A DNA stretch of 64,000 nucleotides from Alkaliphilus sp. NP8. Lineage in GTDB: Bacteria > Bacillota > Clostridia > Peptostreptococcales > Natronincolaceae. Both the position numbers and the translations under genes were made by a program. Location of the stretch: the NCBI GenBank assembly GCA_015978205.1, contig JADWMM010000028.1:1-64000 (forward strand). Reading direction: 5' to 3'. Every line of letters starts with the position of its first letter. Position 1 is the stretch's first letter. This document shows positions 27,668 to 37,301 of the stretch, one piece after another. The notes below the pieces were generated by a model that saw only the letters and a program-made list of their open reading frames with translations, was not told the origin of the DNA and did not search any database.

Positions 27668-27902
27668 AATAATTATTCGCTCCTTTCCTTCTTTTTCTAC
27701 GATAATTTCTCCACCACCAATACAATAGAAAAATATAATGCTAATGGGATACGCATTTTTTTGTCTACTTTCTTCCAAAGCTCAATCTCCTGTTCTATGT
27801 GAGATTAGATATAGCATTTCGCATTATAAAAAATTATAAACTAATACATCTGATTGTTAATATCCTTAGGCAAACTACTTATTTTTTTAATCCCTTGTTC
27901 CA

Positions 27903-28440
27903 TTAGTGTAGGTCTTGAGCATCTGAGTAGTGTCTAAGAAATCTATTTGATAAGTCTTTATCTTCGCTTAAAAACATTGATTCTTGATCTAAAATCATGT
28001 GAAAAATAGAGTTTGTGACTACTGTAACATAGTAAACCACATCTTTTCTACATTTTTTAAAGATAATACTATTATTTCTTAAAATTTCAATATAGTGTGA
28101 TGCATTACTTTTATAAAATGTCCATTCTTGGTAACCACTTATTCTAATTTGAACAGACTCTATTTTATCATCTAAAGTGTCGTTTAGTATTAATTCCTCT
28201 ACTAGATTTTCACCACTACAATAATCACTGTAATTTATATACCCCCCATTTACACTAATATTGTATCCGCCCACTTTTATTTTAATTTTATTTGGTATTT
28301 AGAAATACATTGTATCAAAAGAAATTGTACCTTCACTTGACCCGTAATTATTTGCTTGTCTTTCATTTTGAACATCACGGACAATATAAATTGCTTCACA
28401 TCCTCTTTTTTGAAGAACTGATGACAATTTGTCAATTACA
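27903..28440 (-). pseudogene. interrupted gene of unknown family
   Basis: A frame entered at about 28440 encodes VIDKLSSVLQKRGCEAIYIV and on to ISFDTMYF. It meets TAA at 28299-28301 and continues in the same frame as a 123-residue open stretch (VGGYNISVNGGYI through HYSDAQDLH) without a ribosome site before its GTG. Continuous coding character on both sides of the stop suggests one gene broken by a nonsense mutation, whose 5' end is also lost near 28440. I do not recognise the family. Confidence 0.5.
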
Positions 28441-28664
28441 GCTTAACAAAATCATTTCTTGTATAGTATTTTCCGAATGCCTTTCAATATTTCTATCTAA
28501 TTATTTTCCTATTATATATTTTCTATATTTACAAATTATTTCCTTCTAAATTGTGATATTTTAAAAAATAAAAAAGAAAAGCTATATTGCTAACTTCTAA
28601 CATATAACTCTTCTTTTCATCAGATATTTTATTAGAATTACTGTTACATTCTATTAAATTTAAT

Positions 28665-30110
28665 CACTAGTGTTTAAAATTTAGAAAAATATTAACGTTG
28701 ACTTCTTTGAAGTTTGTATTAATATTTAAATTTATATGCTTAATTCCAATATGGAATATTATTCCATTAAAAAAGTGTATATTAGGACTGTTAATTTTGT
28801 TTTTCGGGTTTTTATGGAATTATATATAGTGTTTTTTTAACCACTAAGCCATACTTCCCAACTAAATTTAATAGGATCTATCAACTCTGTTAGAGAATGT
28901 TTGATTAGTCGTTTTATTTTTAATAGCCCGTAGGGCTTAGAGATTTCACGTTTAATTAATTTAAGAGCTATAAAGGTAATAATAGCCGTGATTATTTGAA
29001 TCATTACAGCGTTTAAGCTATGGCCAATAAATTTTTTGATTTTTAAATTTTGCTTGATCCACTTAAAAAATAATTCGATTTCCCAACGTTTTTTATATAA
29101 CCAAGCAATTTCCTCACTAGTTAGATCAAATATATTCGTTACAAAGCTTAGCTCTTTACCTTTAGAATCAATTATATTAACAATTCTATATTGATTTTTA
29201 GTTTTGTTAATATAGTGCTTACCAAGATAAACAATTTTATCTGATATGATTTGAATATCAGTATCTAAAAGTGATTCTTCAGCATATGAAATCTCTAAAC
29301 TTTTAACATTAGTAAAAACAGCATTATCTTTTAACCTAGTAACAAATTGCTTTTTTTGATTAGTAAAAGTATCAAATTTTTTATAATCAACATAACCTTT
29401 GTCAAATACATATATACAATTTGGATCTTCTGTAAGATTGTCTAGTTTATCTATATCATGAACTCTAGCATTTGATACAATAACTGTTTCAGGGATACCT
29501 TTACCCAAATCAAACTTAGTATTTAATTTAATTCCAGATTTGGTACTTCTGAATTCAGCCCATTTAAAGTAAGTTAGTGCCATGCTAATAGTAGATGAAT
29601 CAATTAACTTTATATTACCTAATCTTTTTATTCGTTCAGGTATAGTTAAATTGATCATTGCCCGATTAATTAAATCTTGCATCGTTGGAATCAAAACATT
29701 AAAATCAATATTATTGTTGTAATTGGATAAAGATCCTAGGCTAACGCCTTTAATTGTTTCCTTTAAATTTGAATTAGATTCCATAAAATCGCTTATATCT
29801 CTTAAACTATTTAGCTCCGCTAGATGAAAATACATTAAGGTCTTAAGATGATTAGCAGCGATTGAATAGTCAACATTTAACTTATATGTTGATATTTTCA
29901 ATGTGTCCCAATTAATAATGTCTACAAATTTGTCAAAGATTTTGATATAATTATCCATAGTCAGTAGCCCCCTTGGTTGGTATGGTTGTGGTAATTATAT
30001 TAAACCAAAGGTTGCTGACTATTTTTATATCTAAATTTAACGTAAAAAATGAAATTATTGGATATTAAGTTTTATCAATGGATTTTATATCCACTTATTG
30101 AACACTAGTG
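28665..30110 (-). mobile_element. IS4-family insertion sequence, about 1446 bp
   Basis: The element carries one transposase gene. Its ends are suggested by the inverted repeat CACTAGTGTTTAA at 28665 and, on the opposite strand, CACTAGTGTTCAA ending at 30110 (12 of 13 match). No target-site duplication is visible next to these ends, so either the ends are slightly off or flanking DNA has been lost. Confidence 0.7.
28837..29958 (-). CDS. IS4 family DDE transposase
   Basis: A 373-residue transposase. The first acidic residue lies in KLIDSSTISM (about 119), the second in YVFDKGYVDYKKF (about 185), and the YREK-type signature appears as KKRWEIELFFKWIKQNLKIK (about 290-310). The frame is intact, and the start follows the AAGGGGG in the upstream leader. 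The gene catalyses cut-and-paste movement of the surrounding element. Confidence 0.9.
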   Translation of the reverse strand: MDNYIKIFDKFVDIINWDTLKISTYKLNVDYSIAANHLKTLMYFHLAELNSLRDISDFMESNSNLKETIKGVSLGSLSNYNNNIDFNVLIPTMQDLINRAMINLTIPERIKRLGNIKLIDSSTISMALTYFKWAEFRSTKSGIKLNTKFDLGKGIPETVIVSNARVHDIDKLDNLTEDPNCIYVFDKGYVDYKKFDTFTNQKKQFVTRLKDNAVFTNVKSLEISYAEESLLDTDIQIISDKIVYLGKHYINKTKNQYRIVNIIDSKGKELSFVTNIFDLTSEEIAWLYKKRWEIELFFKWIKQNLKIKKFIGHSLNAVMIQIITAIITFIALKLIKREISKPYGLLKIKRLIKHSLTELIDPIKFSWEVWLSG

Positions 30111-31095
30111 GTCTACTTTATAAAAAATAAAAAACTATTAAAATTAATTATGAAGTTTGTTGACTCTAAAGATAAGACCCCAAAGACATACCCCAGTAAA
30201 AGGAAGGAAGAAAAAAAGAACCAACAAAGACCCTAAAATAGACCCTCTTTAGTAGTAGAAGTAGTAGTAAGTTTTGTGGGTATGTGGACAGACTCCCTAG
30301 AAAATTACATGCACACTATTAGGTATTCTTATTTAAACATTTATGTAAATGACTGTCCATCATATCCACATAATAAAAGGAATATTTATATTCCTACTGA
30401 TTGGGACCATATAGATAGACCTTAACAGATTCACATACAAATATATAAATAAGATTAATTTAATTTGTATTATTAACCATATTCTCGAATTATATTTTCC
30501 ATCTAAAACTATCTAAAACCATAACTTGTTTTATTCGAAAACTAAACCAATTAATATGAAGACTTATATATTTTTTTAGATTAGAAATAGTAATTCTAAT
30601 ACATCTACCCCTTCAACTATTAACTAAATGTACGTTTAGGGAAAGTGAAATAGAGTTTAAGGCAGCCCCAAGATACTATCCCTATAATGCCTTAAGCCTG
30701 TATAACGGTATAAAGTCACCTAATTACCTTCTGAAATTACATTAAAAACTTTTGTTCTTTTTAATGACACTACTTATTAATACACTTATATATTCTAATA
30801 CAACATAGATTATTGGATATATCCATAAACTATCAAATCATTCATATCAATCTCTCCTGGGCATTATATATTTTAAAACCTATTACACTAAAAAAAGTTT
30901 TGAACAACAAGAAATCCCTCCTAAGTACATATAATTGATTTATTACCTAATATTTTTTAATTTTAAATTAATAATTTCTATATAGCTTTATCAGTTACAT
31001 CGATAATCATAAAATGTTATTATTATAATCTACCTGGTACATCTTTAAAAGATAATGCGATATAAATAATATCTACATATTTTGAATGAGTTAAT
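30111..31095. other. almost gene-free kilobase next to the IS4 element
   Basis: About 985 bases with stop codons in all frames except short stretches. The only protein-like stretch is the 47-codon frame at 30282. Direct TAGTAG-type runs occur near 30250. No tRNA, riboswitch or terminator of note was found. It probably holds remains of deleted genes. Confidence 0.5.
30282..30425 (+). CDS. doubtful 47-residue open frame, possible gene remnant
   Basis: ATG to TAA encodes a stretch with protein-like composition (SLENYMHTIRYSYLNIYVND and IYIPTDWDHIDRP). The frame stays open for 16 more codons upstream of the ATG. There is no good ribosome site. It could be the C-terminal remnant of a lost gene. 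Confidence 0.25.
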   Translation: MWTDSLENYMHTIRYSYLNIYVNDCPSYPHNKRNIYIPTDWDHIDRP

Positions 31096-31518
31096 TTATG
31101 GATGACTTATATAAGTTCTTGTAATTTCGCCATAATATTCATTTAGCCTTATTATAACTGAAGTATCAGGGAATTTTGCATTTTCTTTATTTTCAATGGT
31201 ATATTTAATCATTATTCCTCTGCCATAAGTTTTATCTGGGGAAATTTCTAGAATCTTAGGTGTTTCGCCTTCATTTGTTATAAAAAATTCATATCTTTCC
31301 TTACCTAAATCAACCCCTCCACCTGAATTATAGTCTTCATTAAGATTTTTATTATGATTCTCTGATAGTATCATCATATCTTGAACTTCTTTTGGGGCAT
31401 TTTCAAAGGAAATTATTTCATAGCTTAATTCCTTATTTTCTTCATTACTACACCCTACAAAAAAGAAACTAGTGCAAATAATTAAGAGAATACCCAAAAT
31501 AATGTAATTACTTCTCAT
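31096..31518 (-). CDS. hypothetical lipoprotein
   Basis: 140 residues with a signal peptide and lipobox SFFFVGC (Cys about 23). A roughly 115-residue extracytoplasmic domain ends in beta-rich sequence (RYEFFITNEGETPKILEI, SVIIRLNEYYGEITRTYI). Family not recognised. Stand-alone gene between the IS4 and IS110 elements. No clear ribosome site was noted. Confidence 0.6.
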   Translation of the reverse strand: MRSNYIILGILLIICTSFFFVGCSNEENKELSYEIISFENAPKEVQDMMILSENHNKNLNEDYNSGGGVDLGKERYEFFITNEGETPKILEISPDKTYGRGIMIKYTIENKENAKFPDTSVIIRLNEYYGEITRTYISHP

Positions 31519-31639
31519 AACATATCACTCCTAGTACAATATATTTGTAACACAAAGTTACATCTTTTCTTTTATTATTGAGTTGATCGTTCGAACAAAC
31601 AACTTGTATGTTAGATGATTATTCGGATTCTCACCTTTA

Positions 31640-31902
31640 CAACTTAATAATGATTTCCGGTATAGACACCAGTCAATTCTTGAAGTATTCTATTACTGAA
31701 TAAGAGGAAAATTGAATCACTCCTAGGGCGAAGCCTTTAAGGTTTCTATACCTGCAAAAAAGACAATTACTCCATTCAGTGAAGAATTTATGAGTTGGCT
31801 GGTTGGGACCGGTTTTCGGTATACCTGAGTCACATGCTAGGTTGTGTACTCACTGCTAAAATGGATACTCTTATGTCACTACTTTTGAAAGGAGCAACTA
31901 AA
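31640..31902 (+). other. non-coding 5' part of the IS110-type element, candidate bridge-RNA region
   Basis: IS110-group elements carry a structured non-coding left end that is transcribed as the bridge RNA guiding the recombinase. The 260 bases before the transposase start show hairpin potential, for example TGAGTCACA-TGCTAGGT-TGTGTACTCA at 31828-31854. I infer the role from position; no bridge-RNA consensus was checked and the element boundary is unknown. Confidence 0.35.
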
Positions 31903-32840
31903 ATGTATCACTTTGATTTTATCAGCGTAGGTATAGATGTTGGTGCTGATTTTAGCTGGGTTTCTATACTTACTCCTGATCATAATCCAGTTGTTAAACC
32001 ATTTAAGATAATTCACGATGATATTAATTCCCTAGGAAGAGCTGTTCTGACAATTAAAAAAGCAGAAGAGTCTAATTCTATGAAAGCTCGCACCTTTCTA
32101 GAATCTACGGGAATCTACCATTTCCCACTCTTCTGCTACCTGAAAGAATCAGGATTTGAGGTTTTTGTCCTTAACCCTCTTATTACTGATTCTAACAAAA
32201 ATTTAGGTATTAGAAAAGTAAAAAATGATAAATCTGACGCTACGCGTATTGCTAAAACTGCTTATACCCATGATCCTAAAGTTTCTTTAATGCCTTCAGA
32301 TCTAGTTATTAACTTAAGATCACTGGTTAGAGAATATTATAACCTTGTTGATGCTAAGACTGCATATGTTAATAAACTTCATAAAGAACTTAGAATGGTG
32401 TTTCCAAGTTATAGTAAGGTATTGGTTTTATTTCAGCTGTTACACTAATGTGCGAGATTGGTGATTTTTCAGCTTTTAAAAAACCTAAACAACTTTATGC
32501 ATATTTTGGTCTAGATCCTGCTGTAAAAGAATCTGGTAAATTTAAAGGCAATAAAGTCTCTATGTCTAAACGTGGTTCTAGACTGGCTAGAAGAGTCCTT
32601 TTTACAGTTGCTTTAGTATCTGTTAGAAGCTCTAAATGTGGTCAAGCTAATAATCCAGTTATTAAAGACTACTATGATAAAAAGAAAGAATCTAAGCCTA
32701 AAATGGTTGCCCTTGGAGCTGTTATGTATAAGGTATCAAATATTGTTTTTGCTGTGCTTAGAGATAACAAACCATTTGTCCTTCGGACTGCTAAAGAACA
32801 TGAAATATCATATAAATCTAATTTAACTTTAGTAGCTTAA
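31903..32840 (+). pseudogene. IS110 family transposase, internally deleted
   Basis: The start ATG follows AAAGGAG. The first 175 codons give the RuvC-like half with all four DEDD residues visible (VGIDVGADFS, FLESTGIYHF, VKNDKSDATRIA). At about 32418 the frame shifts into the C-terminal transposase_20 half, which resumes at ISAVTLMCEIGDFSAF and continues through the serine motif VKESGKF to the end. Compared with the normal length of about 400 residues, roughly 100 residues of coiled-coil linker are missing. The gene cannot make a working recombinase. Confidence 0.85.
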
Positions 32841-33105
32841 AATCAAATTTAAAAATATCTTTAGCCCAAGCTAATGTTCGTATTTCCAATTGGCTTGTTT
32901 GCTATGCTATTTTTTATTTAGTTTAATTTTAAAAGTTTTTTTAATTTTTGTGTTGACTATTACTAGTTGGTCTTTAGATAAATTTATTTGGTAGTATCAG
33001 TAATTCGTATTTTAAATCTATTACGCCTTTAATAGAAAATGTTTAACAAATGTTATTAGTATTTTAATTCTATTTATAACTGTAACTTATGATTTCACTA
33101 TTACA
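32841..33105. other. non-coding tail of the IS110-type element and spacer
   Basis: A hairpin CAAGCTAAT / ATTGGCTTG lies about 30 bases after the transposase stop. The rest is AT-rich without an open frame. Confidence 0.35.
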
Positions 33106-33621
33106 TCAAGATTCAATCATAAAGCTATTAAAATATTCCTCACCATCAGAATATTTATCTTTCAATGTTCCCCATAAAATTGTAGCTCTTATATCACTAC
33201 TTAAATCAGCATCATCATAGCCAATATACGTAAGTGTACGCTCTGTTTCAATCATCTTTTCTTTATAATCGAATTTTACTGAACGTATGGTGAATACCTT
33301 ACATGAAAAATAATGACCACCATCAATAGACTGTCCCAGATGTTCAAACTCATATTTTGATGTATCGTATACGGTTATATTCTTTCCTTGCCACTGCCCT
33401 TCATACTGTTCAATTTGAATACCATCCTTCCCGTAGATAGCAGCCAGTTCATCTCTTAAATCAACACCAGAAGACCCGCCAGGTTTATAACTATTGAACG
33501 GTAGTTTGTAAACAACTGTTCTTTCTCCATTTTCAAGAGAAACGATTTTAAATTGAAATTTAATCATAGTAAAAATAATGATACATACTCCAATTAAGAT
33601 AACTTTTAACTTTTTATTCAT
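33106..33621 (-). CDS. hypothetical membrane-anchored protein
   Basis: 171 residues. A single N-terminal membrane segment (about 7-24, VILIGVCIIIFTMI) is followed by an extracytoplasmic domain with GGSSGVDLRDELAAIYGKDG and a DYKEKMIETERTLTYIGYDD stretch. Start preceded by TAGGAGA. No family recognised. It is one of several small membrane proteins in this accessory region. Confidence 0.6.
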   Translation of the reverse strand: MNKKLKVILIGVCIIIFTMIKFQFKIVSLENGERTVVYKLPFNSYKPGGSSGVDLRDELAAIYGKDGIQIEQYEGQWQGKNITVYDTSKYEFEHLGQSIDGGHYFSCKVFTIRSVKFDYKEKMIETERTLTYIGYDDADLSSDIRATILWGTLKDKYSDGEEYFNSFMIES

Positions 33622-33733
33622 ATTAAATTCTCCTATAAATTCTTATTTATCTATTTAAAGTAATTAAATCGTATGCCACATTTTACATCCGTTATACCCT
33701 TAATAGATCATATATATTGTCCATATAAGTTTT

Positions 33734-34009
33734 TTATTTCGTGTCAGAAAGTAAAAATACAATAAATGACAACATACCTGTGACAAGAGATGATATATAC
33801 ATAGTTGAAGCATTTGATGCTTGAATTTCTAATAATGCAAAAGATATATACCCTCTACTGTTATCTATAATTGGTAAAAGATATAAGGCTGAAAAAATTG
33901 ATAAAATCATAATTGTAAAAGAAATCTTCTTCCAATAATTTTTCTCTTTATTTTGAACAATCCCAACAATAATAAATATTATTCCCATGGTTTGAAATAA
34001 TCCAGACAC
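33734..34009 (-). CDS. small integral membrane protein
   Basis: 91 residues with three predicted membrane segments (about 5-19, 29-47, 68-86). The start is GTG, 7 bases after a perfect AGGAGG. Function unknown. Confidence 0.6.
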   Translation of the reverse strand: MSGLFQTMGIIFIIVGIVQNKEKNYWKKISFTIMILSIFSALYLLPIIDNSRGYISFALLEIQASNASTMYISSLVTGMLSFIVFLLSDTK

Positions 34010-34071
34010 TTCAATTCCTCCTATTAATTAAAATTTCATATCTTTTCATTTATCATTTATTACGATATTTT

Positions 34072-34230
34072 TTATAACTTTTGTAATATTTTCTTTAATA
34101 CATCATGTATATTTGTTAATATTATTATTACAAAACATAACATTGCATAAGTAACTATTTCTCCGGTAAAGAAAGATACTATTCCAAGAAACATAAGAGT
34201 AAGAGTATACCTAATTGTACTAAAATTCAT
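34072..34230 (-). CDS. small membrane protein, paralogue of the one at 27497
   Basis: 52 residues, MNFSTIRYTL to KKILQKL. It is nearly identical in layout to 27497-27667 (IVSFFTGEIVTYAMLCFV is shared with one change). AAAGGAG lies 12 bases before the ATG in both copies. One or two membrane segments. It is short enough to be missed by ordinary gene calling. Confidence 0.55.
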   Translation of the reverse strand: MNFSTIRYTLTLMFLGIVSFFTGEIVTYAMLCFVIIILTNIHDVLKKILQKL

Positions 34231-34316
34231 ATTAATTATTCACTCCTTTACAAACTAAACATTATATATACTTATAAGTTTTTTAGAATCTATAAGTATA
34301 TAATATCTTTTTAATA

Positions 34317-34790
34317 TTAATCTATATATATCCAATATCTTTGGGTAATTCCATTTCCCTCTGGTATTTCATTTTCTAATTTTGTACCATTATTTATTAT
34401 AGTCTTTGCCGATCCAACATTATTTTTATCGCAGGTAATTAAAACCTTTTTAATATTTAATTTCTTACATTCTATTAAACCTAGTGATAGCATTTCAGTT
34501 GCATAGCCTTGTTGTCTTTCTGATTTTCTAACACTGTAACCTATATGTCCACCAAAATTTAATAAATAATCATTTAAACGATGTCTAATATCAATCATAC
34601 CAATTAAACGACTATCATCAGCAGAAATAGCCATATATGTAGTTGATGGAACTAACCCGTCCCTCACAGTTTCTTCTTTTAAATTATCACAAAATGCATT
34701 ATACCAATCTTCAAAAGTTTCTGCTGTTCTTAAACCTGCAGTACCATCCATACTATCTCCATTTTCAATAAACTCTTTTTTATATTCCAT
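34317..34790 (-). CDS. GNAT family N-acetyltransferase
   Basis: 157 residues from the ATG after AGAGGAA; an in-frame ATG 8 codons upstream has no site. The acetyl-CoA fold is visible: IGMIDIRHRLNDYL strand, GHIGYSVRKSERQQGYATEML (motif A, pyrophosphate loop QQGYAT), then LNIKKVLITCDKNNVGSAKTIINNG. The acceptor is unknown. It lies just upstream of, and divergent from, an IS110 element. Confidence 0.85.
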   Translation of the reverse strand: MEYKKEFIENGDSMDGTAGLRTAETFEDWYNAFCDNLKEETVRDGLVPSTTYMAISADDSRLIGMIDIRHRLNDYLLNFGGHIGYSVRKSERQQGYATEMLSLGLIECKKLNIKKVLITCDKNNVGSAKTIINNGTKLENEIPEGNGITQRYWIYID

Positions 34791-34814
34791 AATTTCCTCT
34801 TGCATAATGAACAT

Positions 34815-35034
34815 GTAGTCAAGCTACTGTTCAAGTTGTTTTTATTTTATAATGAACATAGTGTTGTGGATTGGTGTATCCTCCTACAGCTTGACTGTTT
34901 CTTAAAAGCTCCAACCACATATCTATGTTTTTTTGTTTATTAGTTAGATAACGCTTTGACGTTTGATCTCGGGCAAGGATACATAACATAGTGTGGTACA
35001 CAACCAACTACTTATTAATTAAGGAAGTGATTTT
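34815..35034 (+). other. left end of the second IS110-type element, candidate bridge-RNA region
   Basis: 220 non-coding bases before the transposase start. AGTCAAGCTACTG near 34817 and CAGCTTGACTG near 34895 are inverted copies that could form a long hairpin. By analogy with IS110-group elements this is where a bridge RNA would be encoded. The boundary with the GNAT gene is not clear. Confidence 0.3.
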
Positions 35035-36144
35035 ATGATCTACGTAGGCATCGACGTTGCCAAAGACAAGCATGACTGTTTTATTGTTTCCTCTGAAGGT
35101 GAAGTCATCAAAAATGTTTTCACTTTCAAGAATATCATCGATGGTTTTAAATCTCTGTTAGCAGCTATTCCAGATATTCCTAAAAACAAAGTAAAAGTGG
35201 GAATTAAAGCTACTGGACATTACAGCTTGAACCTTATGAGATTTATCACCGATAATCAACTACCCCTAGTTGTTCTTAATCCTCTTCAAACCAACCTTTT
35301 CAGAAAAGCTCAAACCCTTAGAAAAAGTAAGACGGATAAGATTGATGCTAAACTCATTGCTCATATGCTACAGTCAGGTAACTTTAACCCCCACTCAGAA
35401 TTATCATACCATCTTAGTGAGTTAAAGTCATTAACTAGACATAAGTCTAGGATAAAAGAAAATCTTTCAAAGTACAAAATCTCTCTCAATAGAACCCTCC
35501 ACATTATGTTCCCTGAACTGGCTTCTGTAGTGTATTATATTAATCAAAAATCAACTTATGCGCTCTTAAAAACCTTTTCTTCAAAGAAAGCCATTGCTTC
35601 TGCTCACCTGACCAAACTTACGAACATTCTAAAGAAAAATTCTAGAGGCAAGTACGGTAAAGACAAAGCTTTGTTGGTAAAAGAGACTGCAGTAAATTCT
35701 ATAGGTTCTGATAGTCGTGCCTTGTCTTTTGAACTTTCTCAAACAATCTCATTTATTGAACTCTATACTACAGAAATTGCTAAAATCGACACTGAGATTA
35801 AAGTTATAATGGATGAATTGAAAAGCCCTATACTCTCTATACCTGGGATATCTTATGGACTTGGATCAGTTATTCTTTCCGAAATTGGTGATATCAAAAA
35901 ATTTGATTCTCCATCTAAGCTGCTTGCATTTGCAGGTTTAGAACCCTCTACCTATGAATCAGGTAGATTTGTCGCTACTGACATGCGAATAGTTAAGCGA
36001 GGCTCCCCTTACCTTAAGTGGGCTCTCTTAGAGGCTGTACGGTTAATCTCCATGAGAGATAATACATTTAAAACCTACTATCAGAAAAAAAGAGCTAAAG
36101 GAAAGCACTACTATGTTGCAAATTCCCATGTAGCTAAAAAATAA
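35035..36144 (+). CDS. IS110 family transposase, probably inactive
   Basis: 369 residues with the RuvC-like N-terminal part (YVGIDVAKDKHD and SKTDKIDAKLIAHML), a helical linker, and the C-terminal transposase_20 domain with IPGISYGLGSVILSEIGD and the serine motif TYESGRF. Two defects are seen. The DEDD glutamate is replaced by lysine (VGIKATGHYS, where relatives have E; GAA to AAA explains it). The frame also ends in GCT AAA AAA TAA, while the next frame continues IIRVIHYLLTNNINF to 36200, as if one A were lost from a seven-A run. A -1 slip at the A run would restore the tail. Confidence 0.85.
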   Translation: MIYVGIDVAKDKHDCFIVSSEGEVIKNVFTFKNIIDGFKSLLAAIPDIPKNKVKVGIKATGHYSLNLMRFITDNQLPLVVLNPLQTNLFRKAQTLRKSKTDKIDAKLIAHMLQSGNFNPHSELSYHLSELKSLTRHKSRIKENLSKYKISLNRTLHIMFPELASVVYYINQKSTYALLKTFSSKKAIASAHLTKLTNILKKNSRGKYGKDKALLVKETAVNSIGSDSRALSFELSQTISFIELYTTEIAKIDTEIKVIMDELKSPILSIPGISYGLGSVILSEIGDIKKFDSPSKLLAFAGLEPSTYESGRFVATDMRIVKRGSPYLKWALLEAVRLISMRDNTFKTYYQKKRAKGKHYYVANSHVAKK

Positions 36145-36200
36145 TTAGGGTTATCCATTATTTACTGACTAACAATATCAATTTTATATCTAAAAGTTAA

Positions 36201-36534
36201 AACTAATTTTAATTTCTGGTAGAATACTCTACCTTTTTTTGTTATGATTTTTTTTATTATCCATTATGAAACTTAGTTATCTAATTTTTTACTTGACTTC
36301 ATATAGTTAGTCTTAAAGTTAGCATATTAGTTTACATAGATGTTTGATTAACCATCCACTATCCATTTAACATCTTTTAATTTTGCTTACACTTAAACGC
36401 ATTCTAATTTACCTTAAATTTAAATTCGATATTATTCAATGAGAATAATCACTTAAAATTACCTACATTATACAACACATTCCGAAAATATTTTGTCGAG
36501 TTATGTCATTTTAAATAAAAATTTAAAGACAATT
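36201..36534. other. intergenic region, nothing recognised
   Basis: AT-rich sequence between the IS110 tail and the DUF3006 remnant terminator. No open frame with a ribosome site and no RNA motif noted. Confidence 0.5.
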
Positions 36535-36561
36535 AAAAAAGACCGAGTTTCCCCGATCTTA
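36535..36561 (-). terminator. intrinsic terminator after the DUF3006 remnant
   Basis: GATCGGG-GAAA-CTCGGTC followed by TTTTTTAATTG on the minus strand. It lies about 20 bases after where the intact gene would have ended. Confidence 0.75.
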
Positions 36562-36579
36562 AATCCCCTACTAATCTTC

Positions 36580-36779
36580 CTACATACCTTTGAACTTATC
36601 TTGTATATGCTTCTTCCTCTTTTCAATAGCTTCCTGGTGTTATGATATATCCAGTCTTCTAGTTTTAAACCATCTCCTTCTTTCACACATTCGCTTACTC
36701 TATATTTTTCAACATCAATAATTTCTCCATCTATTTCTACAAAAGCATAATTTCCTTCGAATCTTTCCAATATAATCAT
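36580..36779 (-). pseudogene. DUF3006 family gene, frameshifted
   Basis: The first 47 codons (ILERFEGNYAFVEIDGEIIDV, VKEGDGLKLEDWIYH) match the small DUF3006 proteins of Firmicutes. Near 36635 the frame changes, and the expected C-terminus EAIEKRKKHIQDKFKGM appears one frame over. There it ends at a TAG where the family usually has Trp followed by Glu-Asp. The original frame instead runs on into the terminator as nonsense. The start follows AAAGGGG. Confidence 0.75.
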
Positions 36780-36821
36780 CTAGTTTATTCCCCTTTCCTT
36801 TTTACTGTGGTGTATAACACA

Positions 36822-37071
36822 TTACTCCTCCTTGATCATTTCATATACTTTAATTATATTATATCCTTTACTAGATAAACCGCATAGCCCTTGGAAGTGA
36901 AAGTGCTCTTTCTAAATATCCTAAGCTTTCAAGCTCTTTCAAATGGTGAAAAACTGTACTTATCGATTTAACATTTATTGATTATGCAATTTCTCTAATA
37001 CTTGGACTGAATTGATTTTTTTCAAAATAATTTTTAATTGCTATTAAAATAGCTGCTTGTTTACTTTTCAT
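36822..37071 (-). pseudogene. LexA-like winged-helix gene, two lesions
   Basis: The minus strand from ATG at 37071 (after AAGAGGTG) reads KSKQAAILIAIKNYF, FSPSIREIA, then TAA at 36982-36984. It then continues SINVKSISTVFHHLKELESLGYLER in the same frame. Near 36885 a frameshift is needed to reach GLSSKGYNIIKVYEMIKE and a stop at 36822. The whole is homologous to the intact gene at 24749-25033 (compare CLSKKGYEIAKAYEIIRN). It is not in any single open frame. Confidence 0.8.
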
Positions 37072-37301
37072 CTTTTGCACCTCTTATATTTTATACAGCG
37101 CCCATTTACAATCATGTAAAGTGTACTTAAGTTCATAAAGTCTCTGCATGTTTTCTATCTGACTTTGGCACCTATTTATAGCTTATTTAACATGTAAACT
37201 TATCTTTCATTATTCAATTTAAGCATCTTATATTTTTAAAAAAAAGTTGGGCCAATCTATATTATAAATACAAATTTTGTAGTATTGTATATCAAAATCT
37301 A

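Noticed and set aside
28292-28549. 85-codon plus-strand frame
   Set aside because: It overlaps the minus-strand coding remnant, has no ribosome site and reads as a shadow of it.
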